From: Amnibacterium setariae
GTDB lineage: Bacteria > Actinomycetota > Actinomycetes > Actinomycetales > Microbacteriaceae
Assembly: GCF_003581425.1 (NCBI RefSeq)
Contig: NZ_QXTG01000001.1
Coordinates: 62,001 to 126,000 of the forward strand
DNA: 64,000 bases
Direction: 5' to 3'
Both the position numbers and the translations under genes were made by a program. Position 1 is the first letter of the stretch. The number at the start of each line of letters is the position of its first letter. Shown here one piece after another: positions 32,754 through 42,263 of the stretch. The notes under the pieces are model-generated. The model did no database searches. It was not told the origin of the DNA and saw nothing but the letters and a program-made list of their open reading frames with translations.

Positions 32754-33758
32754 TCAGGCGCGGTCGACGGCGGGCTGCTCGTAGCGGGCGCGGAGCTTCT
32801 GCTTCAGGTACTCGCGCGGCGGCGCGGTGGTGTCCATGCCGACGACGACCACGCCGCGGCTGTGGCGCGCGTCCAGGTCGGTGAGCGCCTCCGCGAGGCT
32901 GATGAAGGGGTAGAACCCCGACACCAGCACCCGCAGGTTCCACTCGGCGACGAGCTCGGCCACGTCCGCGAGGCGGGTGGCGATCCCGCGGTCGGGCCCC
33001 GCGGTCCAGAGCCCGATCTCGACCTCACGGCGCCGGTCGCTCGTGCGGATCCGCTCGGGAGCGATCCCGAGCCGCCGGGCGAGGGCGTCGTAGTCGCCGT
33101 AGTTGTCGAGCAGGGCCGTGACGTCGCGGCCCTCCGCGGCGCGACGGATCTCCTCCTCGAGGTCGTCGCCGTACGCGACGGGCCGCACGCCGATCGAGCG
33201 GAGGTAGTCGTGGTTCTCCCGACCCGCGATCCCGATCACGCGCGCGCCGGCGAGGCGGGCGAGCTGGCACTCGATGTGGCCGACGCCGCCTGCCGCGGCG
33301 GAGACGAGCACCACGTCGCCGTCGTGGAGCCGCAGCTCCTGCACCAGCGTGTACGCGGTGAGCCCGACGAGGTAGAGGGCGCCGGCGACCTCCCACGGCA
33401 TCCGCGGCGGCCGGCGCACGACCGCGCCGGCGTCGACGACGAGGTGGGTGGCGTGCGCGCCGTGCGCGGGGTCGTGCCCGAGCACCTCTGCACCGACGGC
33501 GACGCCGCGCACGCCCGGGCCGACGGCCCGCACGATGCCCGCGAAGCTGACGCCCTGGCGCGAGGGCAGCGACAGCGGCAGCGCGTCGCGGAAGCGGCCC
33601 TCGCGGACGTAGGCGTCCATGTGGCTCACCCCGGAGGCGACGACCTGCACGAGGACCTCGCCGGGGCCGGGCTCCGGCCTCGGGACCGTCTCGATCGACA
33701 GACGGTCGACCGTGCCGTAGTCGTCGAAGGAGGCGACGAGAGCCGTCTTGGCGCGCAT
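32754..33758 (-). CDS. Zinc-independent quinone/NADPH oxidoreductase (MDR family)
   Basis: 334 residues. The GroES-like N-terminal domain ([29 protein letters not shown]) and the NADPH Rossmann segment [26 protein letters not shown] (about 151-176) identify a medium-chain quinone oxidoreductase. Zinc-binding Cys residues are missing. The ATG at 33758 has TACCGT seven bases upstream without a Shine-Dalgarno, so it is probably leaderless. A longer in-frame start at 33809 would add an unlikely Ser/Arg-rich extension. Confidence 0.87.
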   Translation of the reverse strand: MRAKTALVASFDDYGTVDRLSIETVPRPEPGPGEVLVQVVASGVSHMDAYVREGRFRDALPLSLPSRQGVSFAGIVRAVGPGVRGVAVGAEVLGHDPAHGAHATHLVVDAGAVVRRPPRMPWEVAGALYLVGLTAYTLVQELRLHDGDVVLVSAAAGGVGHIECQLARLAGARVIGIAGRENHDYLRSIGVRPVAYGDDLEEEIRRAAEGRDVTALLDNYGDYDALARRLGIAPERIRTSDRRREVEIGLWTAGPDRGIATRLADVAELVAEWNLRVLVSGFYPFISLAEALTDLDARHSRGVVVVGMDTTAPPREYLKQKLRARYEQPAVDRA

Positions 33759-33851
33759 GATCGTGACGGTAGGGCTCGACTCCCGCGCCCTGCCGGAGGG
33801 CTCTGCCACCTCGAAGCGGACGGGGGCTTCCGGCCGCCCGCCGGCCGGTCG

Positions 33852-34469
33852 TCAGTAGGAGCCGACGGCCTGGGAGTGCGCCCAGGCGCCGCACGGGCTG
33901 CCGTAGCGGCCCGCGATGTAGCCGATGCCCCAGCGGATCTGGACGCGGTAGTCGTTCTGCCAGTCGCCGCCCCCGACGCCCATCTTGCTGCCGGGCAGGG
34001 CCTGCGGGATGCCGTAGGCGCCGCTCGGGTTCGCCGCGTGCGCGTTCCAGCCGGACTCGCGGTTCCAGAGGCTGACGAGGCAGCTGAACTCGCTGCCCGC
34101 CCACCCCTTCTGGGCGACGATCCCGGCGGCGAAGGCCTGGGCCGTCGACGCGGGCGCGACGGGTCCGCTGGGCATGACGACGTCGGCGGCGCCGGACGAG
34201 CCGAGCACCTGCGTGGTGAACCGGTCGCGCTTCAGCGCGACGAGCACGGTGCCGCCGTCGATCGAGAAGCGCTGCACGGCCGCCGGGTGCTGGGCGACCG
34301 CGGGCTGCCGGTAGAACGAGGAGGCCGTCGCCCCGGCGTAGGGGTCGGTGACGCTGACGAGCGCGATGCCCGCGCACGCGGCGATCGCGAGCAGGCTGAG
34401 CAGCGTCCGCCGACGCGGGCCGCGGGCCGCGCGACGACCGCGCACGGGCGGGGCGGTGTCCCCTCGCAT
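33852..34469 (-). CDS. Secreted lytic transglycosylase-like protein
   Basis: 205 residues. A basic N-terminus and one hydrophobic segment (about 22-42) form a signal or anchor. The C-terminal 90 residues contain LVSLWNRESGWNAHAANPSGAYGIPQALPGSKM, the SLT-type motif with the catalytic Glu in NRESGW, and WGIGYIAGRYGSPCGAWAHSQ. It should cleave peptidoglycan glycan strands. The short catalytic domain matches the Rpf/SLT-like enzymes common in Microbacteriaceae. Confidence 0.8.
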   Translation of the reverse strand: MRGDTAPPVRGRRAARGPRRRTLLSLLAIAACAGIALVSVTDPYAGATASSFYRQPAVAQHPAAVQRFSIDGGTVLVALKRDRFTTQVLGSSGAADVVMPSGPVAPASTAQAFAAGIVAQKGWAGSEFSCLVSLWNRESGWNAHAANPSGAYGIPQALPGSKMGVGGGDWQNDYRVQIRWGIGYIAGRYGSPCGAWAHSQAVGSY

Positions 34470-34531
34470 GGCGCCTCCCCCGGTCGTGCGGTCGCGTGGA
34501 GGGTATCGGCGCGCGCCCGCCCCCTCCCGGC

Positions 34532-34581
34532 GGCGCGCGGGCGCCGCGTCAGCGGTGGCGCGCGGGCGCCGCGTCAGCGGT
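34532..34581. repeat. 25-base perfect tandem duplication over a stop codon
   Basis: GGCGCGCGGGCGCCGCGTCA plus GCGGT occurs twice back to back (34532-34556 and 34557-34581). The second copy holds the stop codon and last codons of the GlxA-type gene; the first copy is the duplicated sequence just outside it. Confidence 0.85.
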
Positions 34582-35521
34582 GGCGCTGCGCCGTTCCCAT
34601 CGCGGCCCGGTACCGGCTCGGGCTCGTGCCGACGACCTCCCCGAAGCGCGCTCGGAGGTTCGTCGCCGAGCCGAGCCCGGACTCGGCCGCCACGCGGTCG
34701 ACGGGCCAGTCGGTCGTCTCCAGCAGGTGCTGCGCGCGCCGCACCCGGGCCCGGGAGAGCCAGGCGCTCGGCGCCACGCCGACCTCGTCGGCGAACCGCC
34801 GGTTCAGCGTGCGGACGCTGACCGCCGCGGTCTCAGCGATCCGCGCGACCGTGAGCGGCTCGGCGGCGTGCGCCTCGATCCACGCGAGCGTCGCGGTCAG
34901 CCCGGTGGCGCCGAGCTCGTCGTCCCGCACGTACTGCGCCTGGTCCGCCTCCCGGGTCAGGGGCACGACGGCGGTCCGGGCGGCCTCCGCGGCCGCCGCA
35001 CCGCCGAGGTCCCGGGCGATCATGTGGAGGCAGAGGTCGAGGCCGGCAGCCGCGCCCGCGGAGGTGAGCACCCGCCCGTTGTCGACGAACAGCGCGGTCC
35101 GGTCCACGGTCACGGCCGGGTGCCGCGCGGCGAGCAGAGCGGCCGCCCGCCAGTGCGTGGTCGCGCGCAGCCCGTCCAGCAGCCCGGTCGCGGCGAGGTC
35201 GAGGGCCCCGACGCAGATCGACGCGATGCGGGCGCCCCGCGCCGCGGCCGCCCGCACCGCGTCCGCCGCGGCGGGGTCCACCGGCGTCGTCGGGTCCGTG
35301 CGCCCGGGCACGACCACCGTGTCCGCGGCGACGAGGCGGTCGAGGCCGTGCGGGACGGTCAGCGTCGTCGGGCCCGCCGCGGCCGTGGGTCGTGGCCCCG
35401 CGACGAGCACCTCGTAGGCGGGCGCGCCGTCCGGGGCCGTCGTGCGGCCGAACACCTCGATCGGCGTCGCCAGGTCGAACGCGATCACGTCGTCGAGCGC
35501 GAGGACCGCCACGGTGTGCAC
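34574..35521 (-). CDS. GlxA-type transcriptional regulator (DJ-1/PfpI + AraC)
   Basis: 315 residues. The DJ-1/PfpI domain begins VAVLALDDVIAFDLATPIEVF and keeps Cys at the elbow (IASICVGALDLAATGLLDG). The AraC part (about 215-310) has LTVARIAETAAVSVRTLNRRFADEVG and VDRVAAESGLGSATNLRARFGEVVG. The GTG at 35521 has TACGGT six bases upstream and is probably leaderless. It is divergent from a stand-alone DJ-1/PfpI gene 113 bases away, a likely target. Confidence 0.88.
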   Translation of the reverse strand: MHTVAVLALDDVIAFDLATPIEVFGRTTAPDGAPAYEVLVAGPRPTAAAGPTTLTVPHGLDRLVAADTVVVPGRTDPTTPVDPAAADAVRAAAARGARIASICVGALDLAATGLLDGLRATTHWRAAALLAARHPAVTVDRTALFVDNGRVLTSAGAAAGLDLCLHMIARDLGGAAAAEAARTAVVPLTREADQAQYVRDDELGATGLTATLAWIEAHAAEPLTVARIAETAAVSVRTLNRRFADEVGVAPSAWLSRARVRRAQHLLETTDWPVDRVAAESGLGSATNLRARFGEVVGTSPSRYRAAMGTAQRHR

Positions 35522-35634
35522 CCCTCGACCGTACGACGCGGTGGCGGGATCGTGGCGTACAACGGCTGATCGGCCACTCGTGCGGCTCCGGCCCGATGCC
35601 TAGCGTCGGTGCCCGAGGAAGAGGGAGGAGCCCC

Positions 35635-36288
35635 GTGCTGGCTCAGATCGTCCTGTTCGAGGGGTTCGACCCGCTCGACGTCGTCGCACCGTTCGAGGTG
35701 CTGTGCGCCGGGTCCGACGCGGTCGGCGGCGCGCTGGAGGTGCGGCTCGTCGGCGTCGACGGCCCCGGCCCTGTGACGAGCGGGACGCGGGGGCTCCGGC
35801 TCGAGGCGACCGACGTGCTCCGGCCCGAGGAGCCGGGGATCGTGCTGGTCCCCGGCGCCTCCGGCCCCGTCGAGGGCGACCCGGACGAGGTCGACACGGT
35901 CCCGGTGCTGCTCGCGCGGACCGCGGGGACCGCGCTGCCGGACCTCGTGCGGCGCGCCTTCGCCGCACCCGACGTGGTCGTCGCCGCGGTCTGCGGCGGC
36001 TCGCTGGCCCTCGCGATGGCGGGCCTGCTCGAGGGCCGCCGGGCGGTGACCCACCGCCTCGGGAACGACGTGCTCGAGGCGACCGGCGTCGAGGTCGTGC
36101 CCGCGCGGGTCGTGGACGACGGCGACCTCGTGACCGCCGGCGGGGTCACCTCCGGCCTCGACCTCGGACTCCACCTGCTCGAGCGCTGCTACGGACCGCG
36201 GGTCGCGCACGCCGTGGAGCGGCTGTTCGAGTACGAGCGGCGCGGCGTCGTCTGGCGCGCCTCCGGTGCCGTCCCGGTGCCGGCATGA
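35635..36288 (+). CDS. DJ-1/PfpI-family protein
   Basis: 217 residues, a single DJ-1/PfpI domain without a DNA-binding part. It starts AQIVLFEGFDPLDVVAPFEVL, with the elbow Cys in VVAAVCGGSLALAMAGLLEG near residues 117-136 and HRLGNDVLEATGVEV after it. Relatives include isonitrile hydratase-like and glutamine-amidotransferase-like proteins, so an amide- or nitrile-type hydrolase is possible. The GTG at 35635 follows GGGAGGAG. Its stop overlaps the next start in ATGA. Confidence 0.8.
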   Translation: MLAQIVLFEGFDPLDVVAPFEVLCAGSDAVGGALEVRLVGVDGPGPVTSGTRGLRLEATDVLRPEEPGIVLVPGASGPVEGDPDEVDTVPVLLARTAGTALPDLVRRAFAAPDVVVAAVCGGSLALAMAGLLEGRRAVTHRLGNDVLEATGVEVVPARVVDDGDLVTAGGVTSGLDLGLHLLERCYGPRVAHAVERLFEYERRGVVWRASGAVPVPA

Positions 36289-36611
36289 GCGGCGCGAGCG
36301 CGCTGCCGGGGCGCTGGGCGCTCACGATGCGCACGCCCATCGGCCGCATCGAGGCGGAGCTGACGTTCGTCGACGACGGCGACGGAATCGGCGGCACGGC
36401 CACGGGCCGGGCGGAGACGGTCCCGCTGCGCGACGTGCGGACGGACCCCGCCCCGGAGGGCGAGCACGTCACCTGGGACCAGTCGATCACGAAGCCGATT
36501 CGGCTCGACCTCCGCTTCGACGTCGTCGTCACCGGCGACGTCATGACGGGCACCTCGCGGGCGGGACGGCTGCCCCGCTCGGCCGTCACCGGCCGGCGGA
36601 TCGAGCGGTGA
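36285..36611 (+). CDS. Hypothetical protein coupled to a DJ-1/PfpI gene
   Basis: 108 residues, soluble and beta-rich by appearance (WALTMRTPIGRIEAELTFVDDGDGIGG, FDVVVTGDVMTGTSRAG). The four-base overlap with the DJ-1/PfpI gene indicates co-translation and a shared role. I recognise no family. Its last 26 bases overlap the 3' end of the convergent kinase gene. Confidence 0.6.
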   Translation: MSGASALPGRWALTMRTPIGRIEAELTFVDDGDGIGGTATGRAETVPLRDVRTDPAPEGEHVTWDQSITKPIRLDLRFDVVVTGDVMTGTSRAGRLPRSAVTGRRIER

Positions 36612-37176
36612 GGAGGGCGTCCGCCTCGGCGAGCGCCGCGTCCACGGCGCCGGGTCGCTCGGTGTCGACCTCGAGGACCACGCCGTCGAGGTCGAGCACC
36701 TCCGGTCGGCCGTCGCCCAGCACGGCCCGGAACGCGTCGACCTGCGCGGCGTCGCCGTGGCCGGCGTGCCGGGAGCCGTCACCGGCGCGGGCCGCGAACC
36801 GGCGCACCAGCTCGTCGTCGCCCGCCCGGCAGTGCAGCTGCAGGGCCCGGAAGCCGTACCGGCGCTGCCACGACCGGAGCACCGCGTCCTCGACGCGGGG
36901 GTCGTAGTTCGCGTCGACGACGACCGCGCCGCCCGCGGTGAGCTGCCGCTCGAGCGCGTAGCCGAGCAGGGCGAACGAGGCGCGCCCGAGCCGCACCGAC
37001 CAGTCCCGATCCCCGCCGCCGAGCTCGTCGAAGAGGATCTCCTTCAGGTCGTCCTTCGCGATGCGCGGGATCCCGAGACGGTCGGCGAGCAGCCGCGAGA
37101 CGGTGGTCTTGCCCGAAGCCGGTCTGCCGACGACGAGCACCAGCCACGACCCGCCGTGCTCCTCGCCGTCCGTCAC
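36586..37176 (-). CDS. P-loop kinase/ATPase of the AAA_33 type
   Basis: 196 residues. The Walker A motif GRPASGKTTVSRLLADRLG is near residues 16-34, followed by IAKDDLKEILFDELGGG, typical of small zeta-toxin- or phosphotransferase-like kinases. The substrate is unknown. The GTG at 37176 overlaps the alpha-mannosidase stop by four bases, so it is coupled to glycan breakdown and might phosphorylate a released sugar; that is inference. Confidence 0.75.
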   Translation of the reverse strand: MTDGEEHGGSWLVLVVGRPASGKTTVSRLLADRLGIPRIAKDDLKEILFDELGGGDRDWSVRLGRASFALLGYALERQLTAGGAVVVDANYDPRVEDAVLRSWQRRYGFRALQLHCRAGDDELVRRFAARAGDGSRHAGHGDAAQVDAFRAVLGDGRPEVLDLDGVVLEVDTERPGAVDAALAEADALLTARSAGR

Positions 37177-40100
37177 GCGCGCCGCCCGTGCGGGCGCCGC
37201 ACCCGCAGCGTCACGATCCGGAACGGTCGGAGACGGAGCCGGGCGCGGCCCCCGTCGACGCCGACGAGCGCGGACGGGGCGAGGGGGTCCTCGAGGAGGT
37301 CGACCTCCTCGACGCCCTCGTGCGCGACGCCGAGCACGACCGCGGCCTCCGTCGACCGGCCGAGCGCCTCGTACAGCCGGACGACGATGTCGCCGTCGCC
37401 GTCCTCCGCGAGCTTCACCGACTCCACCACGACGCCCTCCCCCTCGACCGCGAGCAGGGGCTCGACCGCGCCGCCGCCGCGGACGGTCCGCTCGAGGAGG
37501 TTGATCCGGTAGCCGGCGGCGACCGCGTCGACGACGCGCGCACCGGGCAGCAGGCCGACGGCGAAGCGGTGCGCGCCGCGGTCCTGCTCCGGGTCGGGGA
37601 AGCGGGCCGCGCGGAGGATCGAGAGCCGCAGCAGGGACGCGGTCCCGCCGCCCTCCCGCCGGATCCGCGTGGTGTCCGAGCCGTAGACGGAGTCGTTCAC
37701 GACCGCGACGCCGAAGCCCGGCTCCCCGAGGTGCTGCCAGCGGTGCTGGCTGGTCTCGAACCGGGCCGCGTCCCACGAGGTGTTCGCGTGCGTCGCGCGC
37801 TCGACGTGCCCGAACTGCACCTCCGACGCCACGCGCTCGGCGCGCACGTCGACGGGGAACGCCAGCTTGAGCAGCTTCTCGCGCTCCTGCCAGTCGACCG
37901 TCGTCTCGATGCGGAGCTCGCCGCCCGGGACGAGCCGCAGCCGCTGCTCGAGGGAGGAGCGGCCGAACCGACGGACGACCACGACCGCGTCGCCGTCGGC
38001 GCGGACCTCGGCCGGGCCGTCGAGGTCGACCGCCGTCGCGCGGTACTCGCGGTCGACGTCCCACGCGTCCCACCGGACCGGGTGGTCCTCGTGCAGCTGG
38101 AACCGGTTCCCGCGGGTGCCGGGCGGCACCGTCTCCCGGCCGCTCGCGCGGTGCACGAGGGAGACGAGCATCCCCTCCGCGTCGACGACCGCCCGGACCG
38201 CCTCGTCCTCGAGCACGAACCCGCTCCCGTCGGCGGTGACCGCGCCCGACCGGGGAGGGGTCGGTGCGCCGACGCCGAGCGCCGCGACGCCCCGGCGCGG
38301 GTCGGGTGCGGCGTTCGCGAGCAGCAGGGCGTCGCCCTCGCCGGCGAGCGCGGCGAGGCTCGACGCGATCAGCGCCTCCAGCTCCGCCGTGATCGCGGCG
38401 TGGTCGGCGACCGCCTCGCGGTGCACCCAGGCGATCGCGGAGCCCGGGAGGATGTCGTGGAACTGGAGCAGCAGCACGTGCCGCCAGAGCCGCTCGAGCG
38501 CGACGGCGGGGTACGGCGCCGCGACCCGGATCGCGGCGGTCGCGGCCCACAGCTCGGCCTCGCGGAGCAGGTGCTCGTTGCGGCGATTGCCCTGCTTCGT
38601 CCGTCGCTGGCTCGTGTAGGTGCCGCGGTGCAGCTCGAGGTACAGCTCGCCGGCCCAGACCGCGGGCTCGGTCAGCTCCTCCTCCGCCGCCCGGTAGAAG
38701 GCCTGCGGCGTCCCGATCTCCACGGTCGGGACGCCCTCGAGCGACCGCGCCCGCGCGAGGCGCAGCAGCATCTCCCGCGTCGGGCCGCCGCCTCCGTCGC
38801 CGTGCCCGAACGGCAGGAGGGCGCGGGTCGCGACCGCCGCGTCCGCGAAGTTCCGCTCCGAGTGCAGCAGCTCCGGCACGGAGCCGTCGGCGTTGTACGT
38901 GTCGACCGGCGGGAAGTGGGTGAACAGCCTCGTGCCGTCGAGCCCCTCCCACGAGAAGGTGTGGTGCGGGATGCGGTTGGTGTCGTTCCAGGACGCCTTC
39001 TGCGTCAGCAGCCACCGCTTGCCCGCGAGCCGCGCGATCTGCGGCAGCGCCGCCGTGTAGCCGAAGGAGTCCGGCAGCCAGACGCCCTCGCCGTCGACGC
39101 CGAACCGGTCGCGGAACCAGCGCGTGCCCGCCACGAACTGCCGCGCGAGCGCCTCCCCGCCCGGCAGGTTCGTGTCCGACTCCACCCACATGCCGCCTAC
39201 CGGGACGAACCGGCCCTCCCGCACGCGCTCGGCGAGCCGGGCGAACAGCGCGGGCTGGTCCTCCTCCAGCCACGCGTACTGCTGCGCGGACGACATCGCG
39301 TAGACGAACCCGGGGTCCTCGTCCATCAGCGCGAGCACGTTCGCGATCGTCCGCGCGACCTTCCGCCGCGTCTCGCGGATCGGCCACAGCCACGCCGAGT
39401 CGATGTGCGCGTGCCCCACCGCGGTGATGGCCTGCGCGGAGGGGACGGCCGGGCTCGCGAGCGCCGGGGCGAGGACCGCGCGCGCCCGGGCCGCGGTGCC
39501 CGCGACGTCGTCGAGGTCGAGCGCGGCGCAGGCCGCGTCGAGCGCGACGAGGATCCGGGCGCGGCGCGTCGAGTCCTCCGGGAGCGCGGACGCGAGCTCC
39601 GCGAGCACGACGAGATCGGCCTCGAGGCCGCGGACCTCGAGGTCCACCAGCACGACGTCCGCGCGCCGCAGCACGTACAGGGGCTCCAGGCCGGCCGTCG
39701 CGCGCTCGCCGAGGGGCGTCGGCGCGAACGAGAGGTCGCGGAGCACGTCCGGGTTCGCCGCGGCCTCGAGCAGGACGTCGACCGACCCGTCCGCCGCGAT
39801 GGCGCCCGGCACCGAGTGCCGGCGGGGCGCGAGCCCCTCGACGGGCACGCCGTCCGGGGTGTAGAGCAGGCCCTCGGCCTGGAAACCGGGCGCGCCGGCC
39901 GAGAACCCGAGGTCGACGAGCAGCTCGGCGCGCAGCCCGGGCGCCGGCGCCGCGGGCGCGGCACCGCGGAGGCGGAACCACGTGGTGCTCCACGGCGCGC
40001 CCCAGGGGGTGCCGACGGCGAAGGGCGCGTACTCGGCGCGGACCGCCTCCGCGAACGGCACCGGCTCGCCCGGCGCGTGCCAGGCCGACACCTCGACCGG

Positions 40101-40211
40101 AGCGGCGGCGCGCACCACCGCGGGTCCGACGCGCTCCTCGAGGATGCGCCGCACCCGGTCGACGGCGCGCGGCAGGTCGCGGTGGTCGGTCTCGGTCAGA
40201 CGGATGCGCAC
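37173..40211 (-). CDS. Alpha-mannosidase, glycoside hydrolase family 38
   Basis: About 1012 residues, usual for bacterial GH38. The zinc site HAHIDSAWLWPIRETRRKVA is near residues 262-281, and the nucleophile region GGMWVESDTNLPGGEALARQ near 340-359 holds the catalytic Asp. The C-terminal half is the usual beta-sandwich. No signal peptide is seen, so it acts in the cytoplasm on imported mannose-containing oligosaccharides. I place the start at GTG 40211, where VRIRLTETDHRD begins; a GTG at 40268 is an alternative. It is co-translated with the kinase and divergent from the GH2 gene. Confidence 0.9.
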   Translation of the reverse strand: MRIRLTETDHRDLPRAVDRVRRILEERVGPAVVRAAAPVEVSAWHAPGEPVPFAEAVRAEYAPFAVGTPWGAPWSTTWFRLRGAAPAAPAPGLRAELLVDLGFSAGAPGFQAEGLLYTPDGVPVEGLAPRRHSVPGAIAADGSVDVLLEAAANPDVLRDLSFAPTPLGERATAGLEPLYVLRRADVVLVDLEVRGLEADLVVLAELASALPEDSTRRARILVALDAACAALDLDDVAGTAARARAVLAPALASPAVPSAQAITAVGHAHIDSAWLWPIRETRRKVARTIANVLALMDEDPGFVYAMSSAQQYAWLEEDQPALFARLAERVREGRFVPVGGMWVESDTNLPGGEALARQFVAGTRWFRDRFGVDGEGVWLPDSFGYTAALPQIARLAGKRWLLTQKASWNDTNRIPHHTFSWEGLDGTRLFTHFPPVDTYNADGSVPELLHSERNFADAAVATRALLPFGHGDGGGGPTREMLLRLARARSLEGVPTVEIGTPQAFYRAAEEELTEPAVWAGELYLELHRGTYTSQRRTKQGNRRNEHLLREAELWAATAAIRVAAPYPAVALERLWRHVLLLQFHDILPGSAIAWVHREAVADHAAITAELEALIASSLAALAGEGDALLLANAAPDPRRGVAALGVGAPTPPRSGAVTADGSGFVLEDEAVRAVVDAEGMLVSLVHRASGRETVPPGTRGNRFQLHEDHPVRWDAWDVDREYRATAVDLDGPAEVRADGDAVVVVRRFGRSSLEQRLRLVPGGELRIETTVDWQEREKLLKLAFPVDVRAERVASEVQFGHVERATHANTSWDAARFETSQHRWQHLGEPGFGVAVVNDSVYGSDTTRIRREGGGTASLLRLSILRAARFPDPEQDRGAHRFAVGLLPGARVVDAVAAGYRINLLERTVRGGGAVEPLLAVEGEGVVVESVKLAEDGDGDIVVRLYEALGRSTEAAVVLGVAHEGVEEVDLLEDPLAPSALVGVDGGRARLRLRPFRIVTLRVRRPHGRRA

Positions 40212-40339
40212 GCGGACCCCGTTCCCGCCCGGACGCTCGTCGTCGGGCGCTCTGCAGTATCGCCGCACCGGACCGCGGCGACCTGGCCGTCCGCGACGGG
40301 CTCGGACGGCGCCGACGTCCGCGTCGTAGCGTGCTCGGC

Positions 40340-42172
40340 GTGACCGCCGCCCCCTCCGGACCCGACGCCCTTCCGACCGCCACGCTGCAGGACGGCACGC
40401 ACCCGCGGCCGCAGGCGCTGCGGGCGCACTGGCGGGACCTGTCCGGGCCGTGGTCGTTCCGGCACGACGACGGCGGGTCGGCGCGCTGGTCGCACGGGCT
40501 GCCGGAGCCGCGGACGATCACGGTGCCGTTCCCGCCCGAGTCGAGCGCCTCGGGCATCGACGAGCCCGGCTTCCACCCGGTCGTCTGGTACGCCCGGACC
40601 CTCGCCCAGGCCGACCTCGACGCGGCCGGCCTGTCGCCCGAGAACCCGCGGGTGCTGCTCCACTTCGGCGCCGTCGACCACCGGGCGACGGTGTGGATCG
40701 ACGGGGCGCTCGTCGGCGAGCACGAGGGCGGGCAGACGCCGTTCACGTTCGACGTCACCGGGCACCTCGCGGGCGGCGGGGAGCACCTGCTCGTCGTGCG
40801 GGCCGAGGACGACCCGCACGACGTGTCCCAGCCGCGCGGCAAGCAGGACTGGCAGGAGCGGCCCCACGCGATCTGGTACCGCCGCACGACGGGGATCTGG
40901 CAGCCGGTGTGGCTGGAGGCCGTGCCCGACGCGGCGGTCGAGCACCTGCGCTGGACGAACCGCGACGCCGCGACGACGGGGCTGACCGTGCGGTTCCGCG
41001 GCGCCGTCCCGGAGGGGGCCCGCGTCGCCGTCGCCCTGCGCTGGACCGACGGCGACGAGGACCTCGGCGCGCTCGAGACGGCGGTCCCGCCGCACGCCCG
41101 GTCGGTCGACCTGCTCGTGCCGGTCGCGCGGCAGGCGAACGGCCAGGCGGAGGAGGAGCTGCTCTGGAGCCCGGACCAGCCGCGGCTGATCGACGCGGTG
41201 GTCGAGCTGCGCACCGCCGACGGACGCCGGCTCGACGCGGTCGCCTCCTACTTCGGCCTCCGCACCGTCGCCGTCGACCGCGGCGCGTTCCTCCTGAACG
41301 ACCGACCGGTCGACGTCCGCTCGGTGCTCGAGCAGGGCTACTGGCCCGAGTCGCACCTCGCCGCGCCCTCCCCGGCCGCGCTGCGCCGGGAGGTCGAGCT
41401 GATCAAGGCGCTCGGCTTCAACGCCGCCCGCATCCACCAGAAGGTCGAGGACCCGCGCTTCCTGTTCTGGGCCGACCGGCTCGGCCTGCTCGTGTGGGGC
41501 GAGACGGCGAACGCCTACGCCTTCTCGCCGCTCGCGGTGCAGCGCCTGGTGCGCGAGTGGGTGGACGTCGTCGAGCGGGACGCCTCCCACCCCTCGATCG
41601 TCACGTGGGTGCCGCTGAACGAGTCGTGGGGCGTCCAGCACGTCGCGCACGAGCCGGCGCAGCAGGCGTACGCGCGGGCGCTCGCGGAGGTCACGCGGGC
41701 CCTCGACCCGACCCGGCCGGTCGTCTCGAACGACGGGTGGGAGCACCCGGGCTCCGACATCGTCACCGTGCACGACTACGAGGGCGACGGCGAGCGCCTC
41801 GCCGCCACGTACGCCGACGACGCGGCGCGGACGCGGCTCCTCGCGGGGATCGGCCCCGCCGGCCGCCGCATCCTCGTGGGCGGCGCCGTCGACGAGGGGC
41901 AGCCGGTCATGCTCACCGAGTTCGGCGGCGTCCGCTACCAGCCGGACCGGCCGCACGAGGAGGGCTGGGGCTACACGGAGGCGGCCGACGAGGACGACTG
42001 GATCCGCCGGATCACGGCCCTCTACGACGGCGTCCGCGCGAGCGCCTTCCTCGCGGGCTCCTGCTGGACGCAGCTGACCGACACGCTGCAGGAGACGAAC
42101 GGCCTGCTCACCGCGGACCGCGAGCCGAAGGCGCCGATCGAGCGCATCCGGGCGGCGATCCTCGGCTCCTGA
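40340..42172 (+). CDS. Glycoside hydrolase family 2 protein
   Basis: 610 residues. The sugar-binding N-terminal domain (HWRDLSGPWSFRHDDGGSARW, PFPPESSASGIDEPGFHPVVWYAR), an Ig-like middle and a TIM-barrel C-terminus are in the expected GH2 order. The acid/base Glu is in WVPLNESWGVQ near 425 and the nucleophile Glu is in PVMLTEFGGVRY near 525. The substrate may be a beta-galactoside, glucuronide or mannoside. No signal peptide is present. The GTG at 40340 has TAGCGT seven bases upstream; GTG 40331 is possible but lies within that hexamer. Divergent from the alpha-mannosidase. Confidence 0.88.
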   Translation: MTAAPSGPDALPTATLQDGTHPRPQALRAHWRDLSGPWSFRHDDGGSARWSHGLPEPRTITVPFPPESSASGIDEPGFHPVVWYARTLAQADLDAAGLSPENPRVLLHFGAVDHRATVWIDGALVGEHEGGQTPFTFDVTGHLAGGGEHLLVVRAEDDPHDVSQPRGKQDWQERPHAIWYRRTTGIWQPVWLEAVPDAAVEHLRWTNRDAATTGLTVRFRGAVPEGARVAVALRWTDGDEDLGALETAVPPHARSVDLLVPVARQANGQAEEELLWSPDQPRLIDAVVELRTADGRRLDAVASYFGLRTVAVDRGAFLLNDRPVDVRSVLEQGYWPESHLAAPSPAALRREVELIKALGFNAARIHQKVEDPRFLFWADRLGLLVWGETANAYAFSPLAVQRLVREWVDVVERDASHPSIVTWVPLNESWGVQHVAHEPAQQAYARALAEVTRALDPTRPVVSNDGWEHPGSDIVTVHDYEGDGERLAATYADDAARTRLLAGIGPAGRRILVGGAVDEGQPVMLTEFGGVRYQPDRPHEEGWGYTEAADEDDWIRRITALYDGVRASAFLAGSCWTQLTDTLQETNGLLTADREPKAPIERIRAAILGS

Positions 42173-42263
42173 TCGATGCGCCGCGCCCTCGTGCACCGCT
42201 CCGCGGCTCGTGCGACGGCGCGCGGCGTCGCATCAGCCGCTCGGCGTCGCACGACCGGGCGCG

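Noticed and set aside
36586-41214. A minus-strand open frame of about 1540 codons across the kinase and mannosidase region
   Set aside because: Only its 3' end (the kinase, 36586-37176) is real. The rest is an Arg/Ala/Pro-rich shadow of the GH38 and GH2 genes, common at this GC level.
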